NCBI RefSeq assembly: GCF_042242105.1
Contig: NC_092031.1
Coordinates: 2,998,175 to 3,062,174 of the forward strand
Direction of reading: 5' to 3'
From: Pempheris klunzingeri
Taxonomy: Eukaryota > Chordata > Actinopteri > Acropomatiformes > Pempheridae
DNA: 64,000 nt
This document shows positions 1 to 13,181 of the stretch, one piece after another. The notes under the pieces are model-generated. The model had not been told where the DNA came from and ran no database searches. It saw nothing but the letters and a program-made list of their open reading frames with translations. The position numbers and the translations under genes were made by a program. The stretch's first letter is position 1, and each line of letters begins with the position of its first letter.

Positions 1-178
1 TGATTGATCATACATAAAATAAAGTTGACCTCTTAGTCGACTAATTGCACTGAAATAAGATCCAAAAACAGCATGAAACTATGACTTTAATCCTCCTCTG
101 TATGACGGCTATTCTAGGCCCCACTTGCTCAGTACAGTGAGGATGGATGTAGTATGAAAGGAACACAGTCCTTCAGAG

Positions 179-226
179 CCTCCACCTCCACCTCCACCTC
201 CACCTCCACCTCCACCTCCACCTCCT
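179..226. repeat. (CCTCCA)n hexanucleotide microsatellite
   Basis: About seven to eight uninterrupted CCTCCA units. It lies just past the donor side of the orphan minus-strand exon at 257-361, so it would be intronic if that exon is real. The strand bias (pyrimidine/purine) is complete over roughly 48 bp. Confidence 0.95.
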
Positions 227-256
227 CCCTCCTGTGTGTTGTCACCGCTCACTTAC

Positions 257-361
257 ATCAAAGAGCAGCTGCAGGATCTCCATGGCACTGGTTAGCATGG
301 AAATGTCTGGTTCCCCTGGTGACGGCTCTGTGATGCTCAAGTGAAAGTCGCCCTTGTTGCA
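257..361 (-). CDS. Orphan internal exon-like segment, gene not recognised
   Basis: Read on the minus strand, a 105-nt stretch of 35 codons is open and is bounded by an AG (GAACGCAG) and a strong GTAAGT donor, phase 0 at both ends. The encoded peptide includes GDFHLSITEPSPGEPDISML and ends in a leucine-rich helix-like run (EILQLLFD). It reads like real protein rather than random sequence. The acceptor's pyrimidine tract is weak. I do not recognise the family, and no partner exon was found between it and chuk. It could be an exon of a gene whose remainder lies left of the window, or a chance open stretch. Confidence 0.35.
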
Positions 362-370
362 CTGCGTTCA

Positions 371-2760
371 CAGCGGTAGAATACCTCTGTTAAAGCAGCC
401 GTGCATGCCTGCAGCAGTTTGGGCGAACTGTCCTTTAAACGTGCACTCGTGCTGTTTCCCATCAAAGCCTCATTTCTGAATGTGACGTGTAAATAAAGCA
501 TGAGATATTATGGCCTGCGTTCATTTATATTATGGTTAGAGTATTAAATGAAGGGTTAATATATAAGCTAGGTCAACATTTCTTTCCTGTCTTTGCACTC
601 ATGGTCATTTTATTTTATTATTTTTTATTTCTCTATGTGAATGAGATGAAATGGCTGTATTTAACGCTGTTGTACGCTGTTGTGTTTTAGAGAATCGAGC
701 CAGCTCACACAAATGTTTTTACATGTAGAGGTCCGATCTGATCCATCTCAGTGTTTTTTAGACTGGTGCAGGTAAGGCAATGTTCGGTTTATGGTACACA
801 CACAGTGAGCTACATGTGTCACTGCCTTGTTAAAACTCACCAAGGAAATGTTGTTTGTGAGCCTCTCAGTTTTGGAGGCATAGAAGAAGAAAATAAAAGT
901 GTTTTGGAAGCTTAACTGTGTCCAAACATCATTGTGTGGAATGTAATAAAGTACATTTACTCAGTTACTAAACTTAAGCACATTTCTGAGTTGCACTATT
1001 TATTCAACAGCTGCGTACTTTACATACAACAACATATAAAACAGTTTATTTAAAATTGATTCAGTAGAAATAACCCAGTAATACTATATATATATAATAC
1101 ATACTCATTGTGCTGTATACTGAATACTTTAAGTATATTTTAGTGGTAATATTGACGTATTTTTACTAAAAATATGACTCCAATATGTGTACATGCATTG
1201 ATGTATCTATATATTGTGGAGTTATTACTTATACCTATAGATATATAATATCTTGTGTGTTTTAGCCTCAATCAAAATCAATCAAAAGTTTCTTTAGAAA
1301 TATGTGTAATCAATATAATCCCAACTACAGAATAATAAAGGTGTTTAAATTAGACTGTATTACAGGACCCATATTGATATTATTGTACTTCAAAAGTATA
1401 AATTCTGTAAAGAATGTGCAGCTGGTTAAATCATATAATATTATGATATTATATCATAATATTATATATGGGTCTTTTTATTCTATCAATTATAATAAAA
1501 TATAACATTAATAATAATCTTGCCCACTGCTCCACGTCCTGTGGGGTTTATCAGCTGGAAAAACAGTGGTGGAGAGTAACTTATTTAATTTATTCAACTA
1601 CTTTCACTTTTTTTTTTTACCACAACATTTCATACTTCACTCATCTGACAGCTTTAGTCACTTTACAAAATAAGATTTTTAGCACACAACTTCTAAAGAC
1701 CTTGAAAAATGAAATATGATTTGTTCTAAATTAAATTACCAAACAGTTTATACACGTAACATTAGTAGATTAATTACTTTGTTGATTGATATTAATTGGA
1801 AACTTTGATTCAAGTCATTTTTCGTGTAAAAACATAGTTCCAGCTTCACAAATGTGACGATTTGCTGCTTTTCCTTTTAATTCCTTTAATAATTTCAGTG
1901 TATTAGTCAAAATGTTGAGGCTTGGACTGCCTTGTAAAGATGTCACTTTGGATTATTGTGATGTAATTTAACATTATTTACACAAACAATCAGTGGATTT
2001 ATGGAGAAAATAATCAGCAGATTAAACCAGAATAAAAATAATCTTGCAGTTTGATGCAAAATAGTTCAAAATGAGCTCAAACCTCCACCAACTACATAAT
2101 ATAATAATAATAATCTCATGATATAATACAACATATATGATATATATAATACTACTAGTAGTAATAGTATTCACAGTACATTTTCCTGACAATACTTACA
2201 ATCTTTTAATGCAGGAGTTTTGCCTGTAACTGTGATTTGATTCATTCTTGAGTGTCCAGTGGCATCAGATTAATCCCGATATTGCATAAAATGTGGAAGC
2301 ACTTCTCTGATTTCTTCTGAAATCTTGAATTTCTTTTTATTCCACACTGAAGCAGCTGTGATTTTGTTACTCAGCCACTAAAAAATAACCTTTTTGTGCA
2401 CCTGCCATTTTATTTCAGAGGGATACTGGATTTCATTCTTCACTACATGCATTTATGCATTTGCAAAATCATATTCCACATTTGCATAAATGCATGAGAA
2501 ATAATAATCTAATGATATAATACAATATATATGATATATAATACTAGTAGTAGGAGTACTTTTTCCTCATAATACTTACATTCTGCTTAAGCAACACTTT
2601 TAATGCGGGGATTTTGCTTGCAACAGAGTAGTTTTTTGTGTTGTTGTCGCTTTATATTTAAGTAAATAATCTGAGAATTAAAATAATATTCCACATGTTG
2701 TTATTTGTTGTTTAACGTCGTTTGTTTTGGAGTTTTTTTTTTTAAACAGTTTTTTTTAAA
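371..2760. other. Intergenic, AT-rich, old dispersed repeats
   Basis: No coding exon could be supported. About 940-1740 resembles a common teleost interspersed family (AAGTACATTTACTC near 950; GTGGTGGAGAGTAACTTA near 1567). About 1735-1990 is a reverse-orientation copy of another dispersed family (see 58030-58450). Positions 2105-2215 and 2500-2610 are direct repeats of each other (AATAATAATCT, TGATATAATACAA, ACTAGTAGTA, CATAATACTTACA), about 400 bp apart. Confidence 0.6.
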
Positions 2761-2769
2761 CGTTGCAGT

Positions 2770-2931
2770 GTTGAACGCGCCCTCACATCCGGGGTTTCCT
2801 GTGACGTCGGACAGGAAAGTACACAGTCTCGCGGTGCATCGACCTGAAAACAACAGGACGGCGCACATTTACACACGTTCACACACGTTTGTACCGAGAA
2901 ACGGCTCATGACACCTTCATAGAAACACGAA
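2770..2931 (+). promoter_or_regulatory. chuk: chuk promoter and non-coding first exon
   Basis: CpG-richer DNA interrupts AT-rich flanks here. A CRE-like TGACGTCG (2802-2809) and ETS-like ACATCCGG (about 2785) and ACAGGAAAGT are visible. A GTAAGT donor begins at 2932, and the chuk coding exon has an acceptor AG at 3363-3364 seven bases before the ATG, so an untranslated first exon ending at 2931 spliced to 3365 is the simplest reading. The exact start of transcription cannot be read from sequence. Confidence 0.6.
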
Positions 2932-3371
2932 GTAAGTGTCTGGACCCGCTCTGCCGCCAGCTCGACCCGGAAACATCCACTGAAACGTCTCTAAAGCGGC
3001 CCAGAAGCTGCTGTTTCCTAATGCTAACGAAGCTAACGCAGGGCGCCGTCTATTTCCTGGAGTGTGAGGCTGCTGTTGGCTAGCTAAACATAAAAACAGT
3101 TAGCTTCAGCGGTGTGTTGGTCATACCTGTTATATTTAGGTGAATATGTTGCTCGTGTCACACCGTCACTACATGTCAGTTTGACAGCGTTAGTGTGTGA
3201 TTGAAGGTGTAATCTGGCTTTAGCCTTGCAGCGGCTACAGGATGTAGCCTGCTCCATAAGCTGTGATAGTTTTTGTTTAGCTAGGTTCAGGCTGTTTGTG
3301 CATTGGGATGAAATGACTGTGGGCTGTTATGACTGTCGGCCTTTTGCTGTCCAGCTTTTTCCAGGACAACA

Positions 3372-6300
3372 ATGGAGAACCCTCCCTTCAGGCAGAACCA
3401 GGTTTGCGGAGACTGGGAGCTGAAAGAGAGGCTGGGCATGGGCGGTTTTGCCCATGTTTACCTCTACCAACATCATGTAAGTTTAGAGCCTTACAACCCT
3501 GAGACATATGACACTAAACTTCCTTTAGACACGAAGAAGCACGATGCAAAGATGACCAGTATAATAATTGTGGCACTGCTTATCTACTTCCTATTGGGAT
3601 TATTAAAGTCCTCTTATTTGTTGCTGCATTTTCTGAGGACATGTGGGCGATAGCTCCTCCAAATCCACACACAAACTGCTGTTTTTGGGAATGATTTTAT
3701 GTCAGTGATATAATAATGGAACTTCTCTTGTCTGTTCTCCAGGAAACAAATGAAAAACTAGCTGTGAAAATGTGCCGTCTTGAGCTCACAATGAGGAATA
3801 AGGACAGATGGAGCAGAGAAATCCAGATCATGAAAAAGTTAGTCTCATTTTTGTACATTTATAATCTCTTTTATTGGTAAAAAATACATCATGCATTGAT
3901 GGTCGGGTATCATAGTGGTGTAACAATACTCAAGGCTGATGTATTTGTCAGTCTACAACACAGGGATGCACAAAAAAAATGCAATTTGTAGTTCAATTAT
4001 GCACAAAAAAACCCCAAATTTATTTGCTGGAGTGTGGAAAATGTATTTAATCACAGTTATTATAAGTTATTAATTACCTTAATGCTGCAGACATTCTGAA
4101 GTATGTTGCAGGCACTGCAGCAGTGGATGACTGTGCAGAATCTGAATGGGCATCATTAAATAGTAATGTGGTAATGACTCCCTCTCTCTCACTCAGGTTA
4201 AATCACATCAATGTTGTGACAGCCCGAGATGTCCCAGAGGAAATGATGCACATAGCCCTAAATGATCTTCCACTGCTGGCCATGGAGTACTGCTCCAGGG
4301 GAGACCTGAGGAAGGTGAGGGACTCTTGGCAAGAAGTTTTTCTGTCTTTCCATCCACACTAACACAAAGTTTTTCACTCCCAAAAATGGCGCTTTTTAAC
4401 TGCAGTCTGTGGATGAATCTGAAACCACCCACCTCACATTTTAGTGTAGATGTGGGGGGGGGGGCGACTTTTGGGAAATGATGACGTGAGCCTGACTTAG
4501 ATTCCTGATTGTTTTATTAGACTTTACAGCCGTACACAGTCAGACAACTCAGTTATAAAATGTTTCTTTCTGCTAGTAAGCCTATCTTTGTACTTTGAGT
4601 TTTCCTTTGATTATGATCATCAAATAAACATCTTTGTTTGCGTCCTGCCCACAGAAACGCTACATGGCTCTTAATTTTAAACAGATACAGGAAGGGTAGA
4701 GTGTGTGTGTGTGTGTGTGTATAATGTTGCTGGTATGATGTCGTCAAGTACGACTATTTTTGCTGTGAATTGTGCGCTTGTACTGGAAAACATAGACGAG
4801 ACTCTGACTGTCTAGATGAGCAGCAGCTGTAGGTGCACTTGAGTTAACTTGAACGCAGAAAAAAAAGGTCTGAGTCTGTCACATTGTACGGCAATAAAAG
4901 AGTTCGTACCATCGTTTGGTTCAGAAGTAGTTCAGCAGACGTCATTAACTTTCAGCACCAGAGCTGAGAGTCCGGTGCTGCTGATCCTTCTTGCCATTCT
5001 CCCTCCCTACGTCCCTCACAGTTAGCTCTGAGTTGCATCACATACTGTGAGCCATACAAGATACACACAGTCATAGCATGTTGCTGAAGGCTGATTTTGT
5101 TGTTTTGTAACTGTTTTAAAGCAGCATATAAATCCTTAGCATATCAGGATGTATCACTGTTCTGTCACATAATGTAGATTTACTGCAGATGTGACACAGT
5201 TGCATTTGTGTGGGTTGCAGATGCTGAGCAAACCTGAAAACTGCTGCGGTTTGAAAGAAAGCGAAGTGCTTTCATTACTGAATGATGTTGGTATGTCCAG
5301 TGTTTTTCTACATGCAGCTCTTTCATTCAGACGTTTTAGGGCTTTATCATTCGGTTAAAACCACCGCTTTCTGCTCCAGGATCTGGTATCCAGTATCTGC
5401 ATGAAAACAAGATCATACACAGAGACCTTAAACCGGAAAACATAGTGCTGCAAGATATCAACGGAAAGGTAAACTGCCACTGTTTGATTTAGCACCCGCT
5501 CTGTTTGATTGTACACCTGGAAGAAACTTATGTTGACTTAATCTTCTACAGCTGGTTCACAAAATCATTGACCTGGGCTACGCTAAAGACCTGGACCAGG
5601 GAAGTCTGTGCACCTCCTTTGTGGGGACGCTTCAGTACCTGGTAAGCACTAAAGCAAACAAGCAACTATTTCTTTAACCTCAGATGCTCCAAGCTTTATG
5701 TAACCTATGTTCTTATCTTAATTATGCTTTGAAATCCTTTAATCTTCTTCCTGCTGACAAATAATGACATGTAGCGGTGCTAATTATTAACTGTGTTCTT
5801 CTGTAACTAAAAAGCAGGTATAGAATGAAAAGTAGAAAATTATACCATCGCTTACCATATTGGGGGGGAAAATGTCAAGATGGATTGCATAGTTCTTGAT
5901 GTTGAAACGTGTTCTCTGCAGGCACCTGAGCTGTTTGAGAATAAGCCATACACTGTTACTGTGGACTACTGGAGCTTCGGTACGATGGTTTTTGAATGCA
6001 GCTGTGGTTTCCGTCCATTCCTGCACAACCTGCAACCTGTGCAGTGGTGAGTTGACCTGCTAAACAAAATATTATGACATACAGGAGTGATTTAATTATT
6101 ATTATTAGTTGTAATATAATTGTTGTTTATTGGATAAACAAATGTTGGTGGCTTGAGCTAGCTTGATGTATAGCAGGAGAGGCGACACTGTGACACTTGT
6201 GTCAAATATTTTACTCTTTTTCTGAGTCATAACTCAGTCAAATCATGAATAAATGCCCTGAAATCCACTTAAGAATCATACAACCCCAGAACCTGCCTGA

Positions 6301-9300
6301 GAATAATCATGTTTTTAAGTTTCCTTCTATGTCAAATTAATCCAGTGATGGCTGTCTTTACATTCACGTGTACATCACAAACAGGAGCCCCTAGTATCTA
6401 AGTCTGCATACTTCTATCGGTTGCCACTTTGCCAAAATGGAAACACAGCAGGCAAAAAAAATTGTCAAGTTGTAGTCCACAGCAAAGTTATCTTTCCTGT
6501 TTAGATCGTCTGAAACCTCCAAATAGTTTGAGCCATTGTTCCAAAACTAAGAGCACGATCATCTCCCAAATCTGTGCAAGACACAGAATAATTGTTGGAG
6601 TGAAGAAATCCATTAATAGACTTTTAGCAACAATAGCAAGGCTTACCCCGTCAAATAAAACCCAAGTAAGGCAGCCACTCCTGTAGATGAAGGGGATCCC
6701 CAGAGCTCAGCGGACCAGTAATAACTCTATTTGCACACAGAAGGAAACAGATGTGGATAATTAGAGCTGGTTAAAGTAGCTGTGCTTACTATATCTAAAC
6801 CAGTCCAGGAGTCCATATTGAATTTTCCACTAAACTACTGCATGTTGTTGTGCTTTGTATGGAAAATCTTTCAAGTCGTTTAATTGGAAACGCTGTGCGA
6901 TGTAAAATAATCCGTCATTGTCTCGTCTCCTCTGATCCACAGGGCCAGCAAAGTGAGGAATAAAGGTCCAAAAGACATCATGGCTGTGGAGGACCTGAAC
7001 GGAGAAGTCCGGTTCTCCACACACCTCCCCTACCCCAACAATCTCAGCAGGTTAGCACCCTGGGATTACCACAAACACACTCACTTCAGACACCGTAGCG
7101 TTCCAGGAGATCCCACCGCTGTCCATGCTAATGAAAAGGATGATAGACTCAACCCTCTGGCTGCGTTCTCTCCTTGAACACATATAATTTAATTGCTGTC
7201 ATGCAGGACGCTGTCGGATCCAATGGAGGCGCTGCTCCAGCTGATGTTAAAGTGGGATCCTGTCCAGCGAGGAGGCAGAATCAACCTCGACACCAAGAAA
7301 CCCCACTGCTTCGAACTGCTGGAGCAGATACTGAGCATGAAGGTGAGCTGCAGGCACGACTCTTGTCATTTATATATTTCTCTTGTAACTGATACAGTGA
7401 AAGTGTTGATGGTTATTCTGTCATCATCTGGGCTGATACAATAGTTTCTGTACCAATATCAACACAGATTTTTATCTTAAAAATAGTTTATAGTAACACT
7501 GACATCAGTTTGAAGTAACAGATCAGAGAGTTTCATGCCAACAGTTTAGTATTAATGGAAGCAGATGTTGAAATGTTTGGCCTTTGTTGAAAGCTGATGC
7601 AACATTTAATTTAAAGGTCTGCCAGTGAGTCATTTGTTCATATCCCTAAAATTTGTACAACCTCAGCTAAAAGGTTACAGAAGTCTGTAAATCAGAATAA
7701 AATAAAGACACAAAACATATTGATCCAAAACAATTCTGACTGTAGAAACATAAAAGGAATATTTCTTAACACTCTCGAGGTTTTTTGAACCAGTTACTTT
7801 TTTGAGGTGCAATCTATAGCCTGATCTCTCGGCTTTCTAGTGCAAAAATAATTAATCTATTATAGTTTTTATCTTCGATTAAAACAGGAACTTGCTAAGA
7901 ACGCCTCCCCCCCGGTGAGGGAGGTGGCCCACATGCAGGCCGTCAGTTTTCATAGGGTTAAAAGGGAAGTGTGCTGATTTTACACATTAAAGTGTGTTTA
8001 CAGGTCAGCGCTCTGTGCTAAATGGGATGGCTGTGGGTCGTCCATCAAGCGGTTTGATCCTCGGCTCCTATGAGTCAGCGTATCAGTGTCCTTGGGCAAG
8101 ACACTGAACCTAAATGATGTGTGAATGAGGATGTGATGTAATGACTAGAAAGTCTCACACCAAACATTTCAGTAGACCATCGATCACATGTACGTGTCTC
8201 TGCAGGTCGTCCACATCCTGAACATGGCCACAGCTCAGGTCCACTCTGTCCAGTTGACTCCGGACGAAAGTCTGCACAGTCTGCAGAAGCGCATCGAGGC
8301 CGACACCAAGATCGAAGTAGTGAACCAGGAGCTGCTGCAGGAGACGGGAGTGTCACTGGATCCCAGGAAGCCCGCTGCACAGTGTGTCCTCGATGGAGTC
8401 GTAAGTTGACTCTTGTGCATCAACAGAAATTAAACAATTATAATTACAATTTCCTAATTTTAAATGCACATAGGAGGAAACTTGAGAAACGGTGTATTTC
8501 ACCACGGATGTAAACATAAATATTCTGACGGTGAAAAACGCTCCTGTTGGAATTAAAGCCACCTTCAGGAACGTGTCCTGGTGGTGTGAATATGAGTGTC
8601 TCAGTTTTCTTCTCTCCTGTGTAGAGAGGGTGGGACAGCTACATCGTCTACCTGTTTGACAAGAGCATCACCAAGTACTCTGGTCCCCTCAGTGCCAGAC
8701 AACTGCCCGATAAAGTCAACACTATAGGTCAGTTTATTTTAAGTTACTTGTGAAATTAAGCAAGTTATAATATGTACCTTGAAGCATTAGTTTGAATATA
8801 TTTAGCTCAGGTGACACTCCCACTACAACCCTTCTCAGCTATCATTTAACATTATTTGTTTATTATTTAACTTTGCAGTACAAGAGGCCAAGACACAGCT
8901 GCCCCTGGTTGTCTTGAAGAAGGTTTGGGGTGAAGCCGTGAGCTACATCTGTGGCCTGAAGGAGGACTACAGCAGGCTTTTCCAAGGACAGAGGGCTGCT
9001 ATGTGAGTCTGTAATCTGTTTTTTTTTTTTTTTAAAACCATAAACACATCACGAGGTGCATTTATATTCAGTTGACGAAAGAAGCAAGAACATGACCTGT
9101 TTTTAAAGAAGCTCTGGATTAATATTCTGCTTCTATGCCATCAAAGTTTGGTGACGCAGTAGGGGGTGATGGGATAAATTGGCAGCCAAGCTTAAAAAGA
9201 AAACGCAGGAAATGGCAGAAATTCAGCTAATGTTGACGATATTTTCTGTCGGCAGAATCATGTAAAGGTTTTTATTCTCCCTACTGAGTCTGGATCATGT

Positions 9301-12300
9301 CTCTTACTGTATAGATCATCCACAGGATGCCTAAAAAGGCATTTAAAAGTCTGGCATTTAATTTACAAAAGGCGTAAATATGTTCTCTAGCCTGCTTTAT
9401 AAAATGTTTTGTATCAGATTGCAGGCTGTCGTCAAACATAACACACCTGTGAAGTAAAAGTGATTGAGTGAAAGATTGCAGTAGCTGATACTGCTGCAGG
9501 AGGCTGTTTCAGTTTCAGTCCTGGCATTATTGCAGCTGCAGCAGCCAGGAAGTTCGCTGTGTCATTACAAAAGTGGGGATTTTAGCAAACGTTTGAAAGA
9601 ATCCATCACCCATCTGTTTTCTGCTGCCTGTCCGTGTCCAGGTTGTGTTGATGTAAGTGATTATATCAATAGGAAGTTTGGTTATATACTGCTGGGACGT
9701 GCTGAAAGAAGGTGATATAGTAATGAAAAATGAGGTCATACTGTCTCTACTTTTTCTCACCATACTTTAAAAGTGCAGTGTGGAGGCTTCAGTGGCATCT
9801 AGTGGTGAAGTTACAGATCGCAGCCAAGCAAATATCCCTGGTTCGCCCCTCCCTTTCCATGCATGTAGAGAAACTACGGTGGCTGACAAGGATTTAAGCT
9901 CCTTTGCTTTTTCTTGTGCTAAATAATAAGTCTCATCCCCTCCTCTTCTTTCTTCTTCTTGGTCTTCAAATTGTTGCATTTGTGCCACTAAATTCAAGCT
10001 GCAAACTTGTGAAAGGCTCTGGTTGTCCATCCAGGGCTGCGGTAGAAATCTGATGGCACAAAATGGCGGACAAAGGAACTGTTCCCAAAAACACAGACTC
10101 TTAGTTTCAGGTGGTTAAACACTATTGAAACATACAGTAGAGCCACCTGAATCCTACACACTGCACTTTTAATGATCATGAAACTGGCAAAGAAACCTTC
10201 CAAACAGTCTCTGTACTACTGATAATTTAATTTAAACCTTTGATCAAATATTGGGAGTTATAATTTATGTTACACACAGTCAGCTGCCCCCATCATAGCT
10301 TCACACCTGCAGATACTAGTAATATTATGAAGAAACCAGCCGCCTCAGAAGAGTTTTGGACCCAAGACTCTGCTGTAGTATATATTTTTTCTACGTTCAA
10401 ACCTTTCTAACTCTAAATTGTCTCCTCCCTGCCCGTCCAGGTTGAGTCTCCTGCGCTACAACACCAACCTGACCAGGTATAAGAACAGCATGTTTGGCTT
10501 CTCTCAGCAGCTGAAGGCCAAACTGGACTTCTTCAAGAGCAGCATCCAGTACGACCTGGAAAAATACAGCGATCAGATGCACTATGGCATATGTGAGTGT
10601 TTACTGGCAGATGTTTTGCCTTCATTTAATGAAATATGGAAATATTTTAAGAGCACTGAGCGAGATGTTTGTTTTCATGAGCTTGTCTGTGTTTGTGCGA
10701 AGCCTCTGAGAAGATGCTGAAAGCCTGGCAGGAGAACGAGGAAAGAGCTGCTGCTTTTGCACAGGTAAACGTCTGATTTTTCAAACGGCCTGTTACATTT
10801 CTGTGTGCAAATCCTGACGGCGGCAGCCCTGACGTGTTCCCGCTTTGTCCTGCAGGTGGCGGAGGTGAGCCACTTGGATGACGAGATCCTGGCTCTGCAC
10901 TCTGAGATAGTTGAACTTCAGAGGAGTCCGTACGCTCGACGCCAAGGAGACAAGATGGAGCAGCTGTGAGTGTTGACCCGCCACACTGGAGTCATACACG
11001 GCGATATGTCGGCTCCTCGGTTGTCACCAACAGTCTTTGTCTGCTGTTTGGTTCATTTGGAAGACAGAAGTGATGATAATGATGCTTTCTGATGTTGTGT
11101 TTGCACTTTAGTTGCATAATTTTTGATAGCACCTAACTTTTTGCTCCTTTTTTTTAAATGATTTCCAAACTTTCTACTGAGTTTTCTGCAGATGATTATA
11201 AGTCTAGTAACACCTACGTGTTCATCAAACACCACAATCGGGTCAAAATTCTCTTTTTTACAGAACAGATGTTTGTCTTAGAAGGAGCCAACAAATCCTG
11301 CATAGTATTGATCACCTTATTAACAGCAATTCGATGCTCAGACCAGATCATTCGTCAGTCATCTTGATAAAGTAATTCTTTTGATTATGAGAGTTTTACA
11401 GCACATACAGACAGAAAAGTGCCGCAACAAAGGTCCCCACCGGAAATCGACCTGTAATTTGTCATTTTACACACCAGTTACACGTGTAGGCTGCATAGCT
11501 ACACGTCGGGGATACAGAGATGCTGCAGAGAGCACACAAACTGTGACTGAGCAGTTTCTGTTTGATCTGCCAGTGGAGATTGTTGACAGTGAAGACAACA
11601 TGAAGGTTTGATCCTGTGCATCTGTCAAAAAGAGAGTAGAAAACATAGAAACAGAGTCCGCACACTAGATTATGTTCCCATGAAAGTCCCCCAGGCCGTC
11701 ATGAAGTGTTTCCACAAGTCACTCTCTTTTCTCATAGTCAATTCTGGGAATTTTTGTTACATCATCCGCTGGATTGAGATGTCTTCACATGTGCCCCAGA
11801 GCAGCCTTCCACCCATCACCTGCCATTGCGAGATTATAGTTAATGAGTTTGTTGTTTAAAAGCGAACAGGCGCTCCTCTGTGCTGCTGTATGAGCGGCGA
11901 CTGGTGTCGCTGCTGTGGGGCAAACAAACAAGATGTTACGGACGACCGCCGGCGTTTTTGATTCGCTAAATCAGACAACAATCTGCTGTTTAAAAGACCA
12001 CAACATAAACAGCGGTTAGCCTTTATTTGCTTTGAGAGTTTTTCTAATATGTGTTATTTGAGCCACTGGCGGCTCTTCACGCCGCGGACGTTTAAATCTG
12101 ACTAAATCATTTATTGCAGAGAAGACAAGGCGATTGAGCTCTACAAGCAACTGAAGATGAAATGCAAAAGTAAGAAGCATTTTAATAACGTCTTGTGTTT
12201 CCTCAGTCATCAAAACAGATGATGCATGAATCCTTTTCTGTGCAGTGAAGTGTGTGTTCACTGGTTTATCTGATGCGTTTCCCGTAGCGCCCGAGACCGA

Positions 12301-12939
12301 TGTGAGCAGCGACAGCTCCGAGATGGTGAAGGCCATCATTCAGACCGTCCAGAACCAAGACAAGGTCCTCAATGATCTGTACACCCACCTCAGGTGAGCG
12401 TCGGGTCCAACACTCACAGACACTCAGTGTTTTACTCCAGTGGGGCTGTCAGAATAGTCTTGAATAACAGCAAAACGCTTATTATGCTTCATATTCCTTG
12501 AAAAATCCTCCATTTTCAACATAATCTGGTGTTTCATGTGTTGATTTTTTTAAATGAATGAATGGATTGTCGTATTTGTGTCCCGGCGTGTCGCACCAGA
12601 CGGGGAGAAGATCAGAGTTTTATTCACGAGGGCGACCATCTGCTCTCAGAATACATGTTCCCTCTGACCTCTGAGCTTTGTTCCTGCCCGTCAGCTACCA
12701 GAGATCAGTTCAGCAACATGTCAGGCTGTCGTTTTTTTAATGGCAATTTGAAAGCTAGAATAAAGATTCATATAACATGTGAAACTAGCTGCAGATCCTC
12801 AGTGTGTAGAGTAAAAAAGTTAGTGGAGGTCTATAGTGTGTGTGTGTGTGTGCTAGTTAGTCAGTGTGTTAGTGTGTAGTGGAGGTCTATAGTGTGTGTG
12901 TGCTAGTTAGTCAGTGTGTTAGTGTGTAGTGGAGGTCTA

Positions 12940-12981
<42 letters not shown>

Positions 12982-13067
12982 GTTAGTCAGTGTGTTAGTG
13001 TGTAGTGGAGGTCTATAGTGTGTGTGTGTGTTAGTTAGTCAGTGTGTTAGTGTGTAGTGGAGGTCTA

Positions 13068-13105
<38 letters not shown>

Positions 13106-13135
13106 GTCAGTGTGTTAGTGTGTAGTGGAGGTCTA

Positions 13136-13181
<46 letters not shown>

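Noticed and set aside
691-771. Plus-strand segment between TTTTAG and GTAAGG with one open frame
   Set aside because: 81 nt, no recognisable protein, no partner exon; likely chance.
4454-4464. Run of 11 G as a possible G-quadruplex or element end
   Set aside because: A single homopolymer run with no further G tracts at suitable spacing and no inverted partner.
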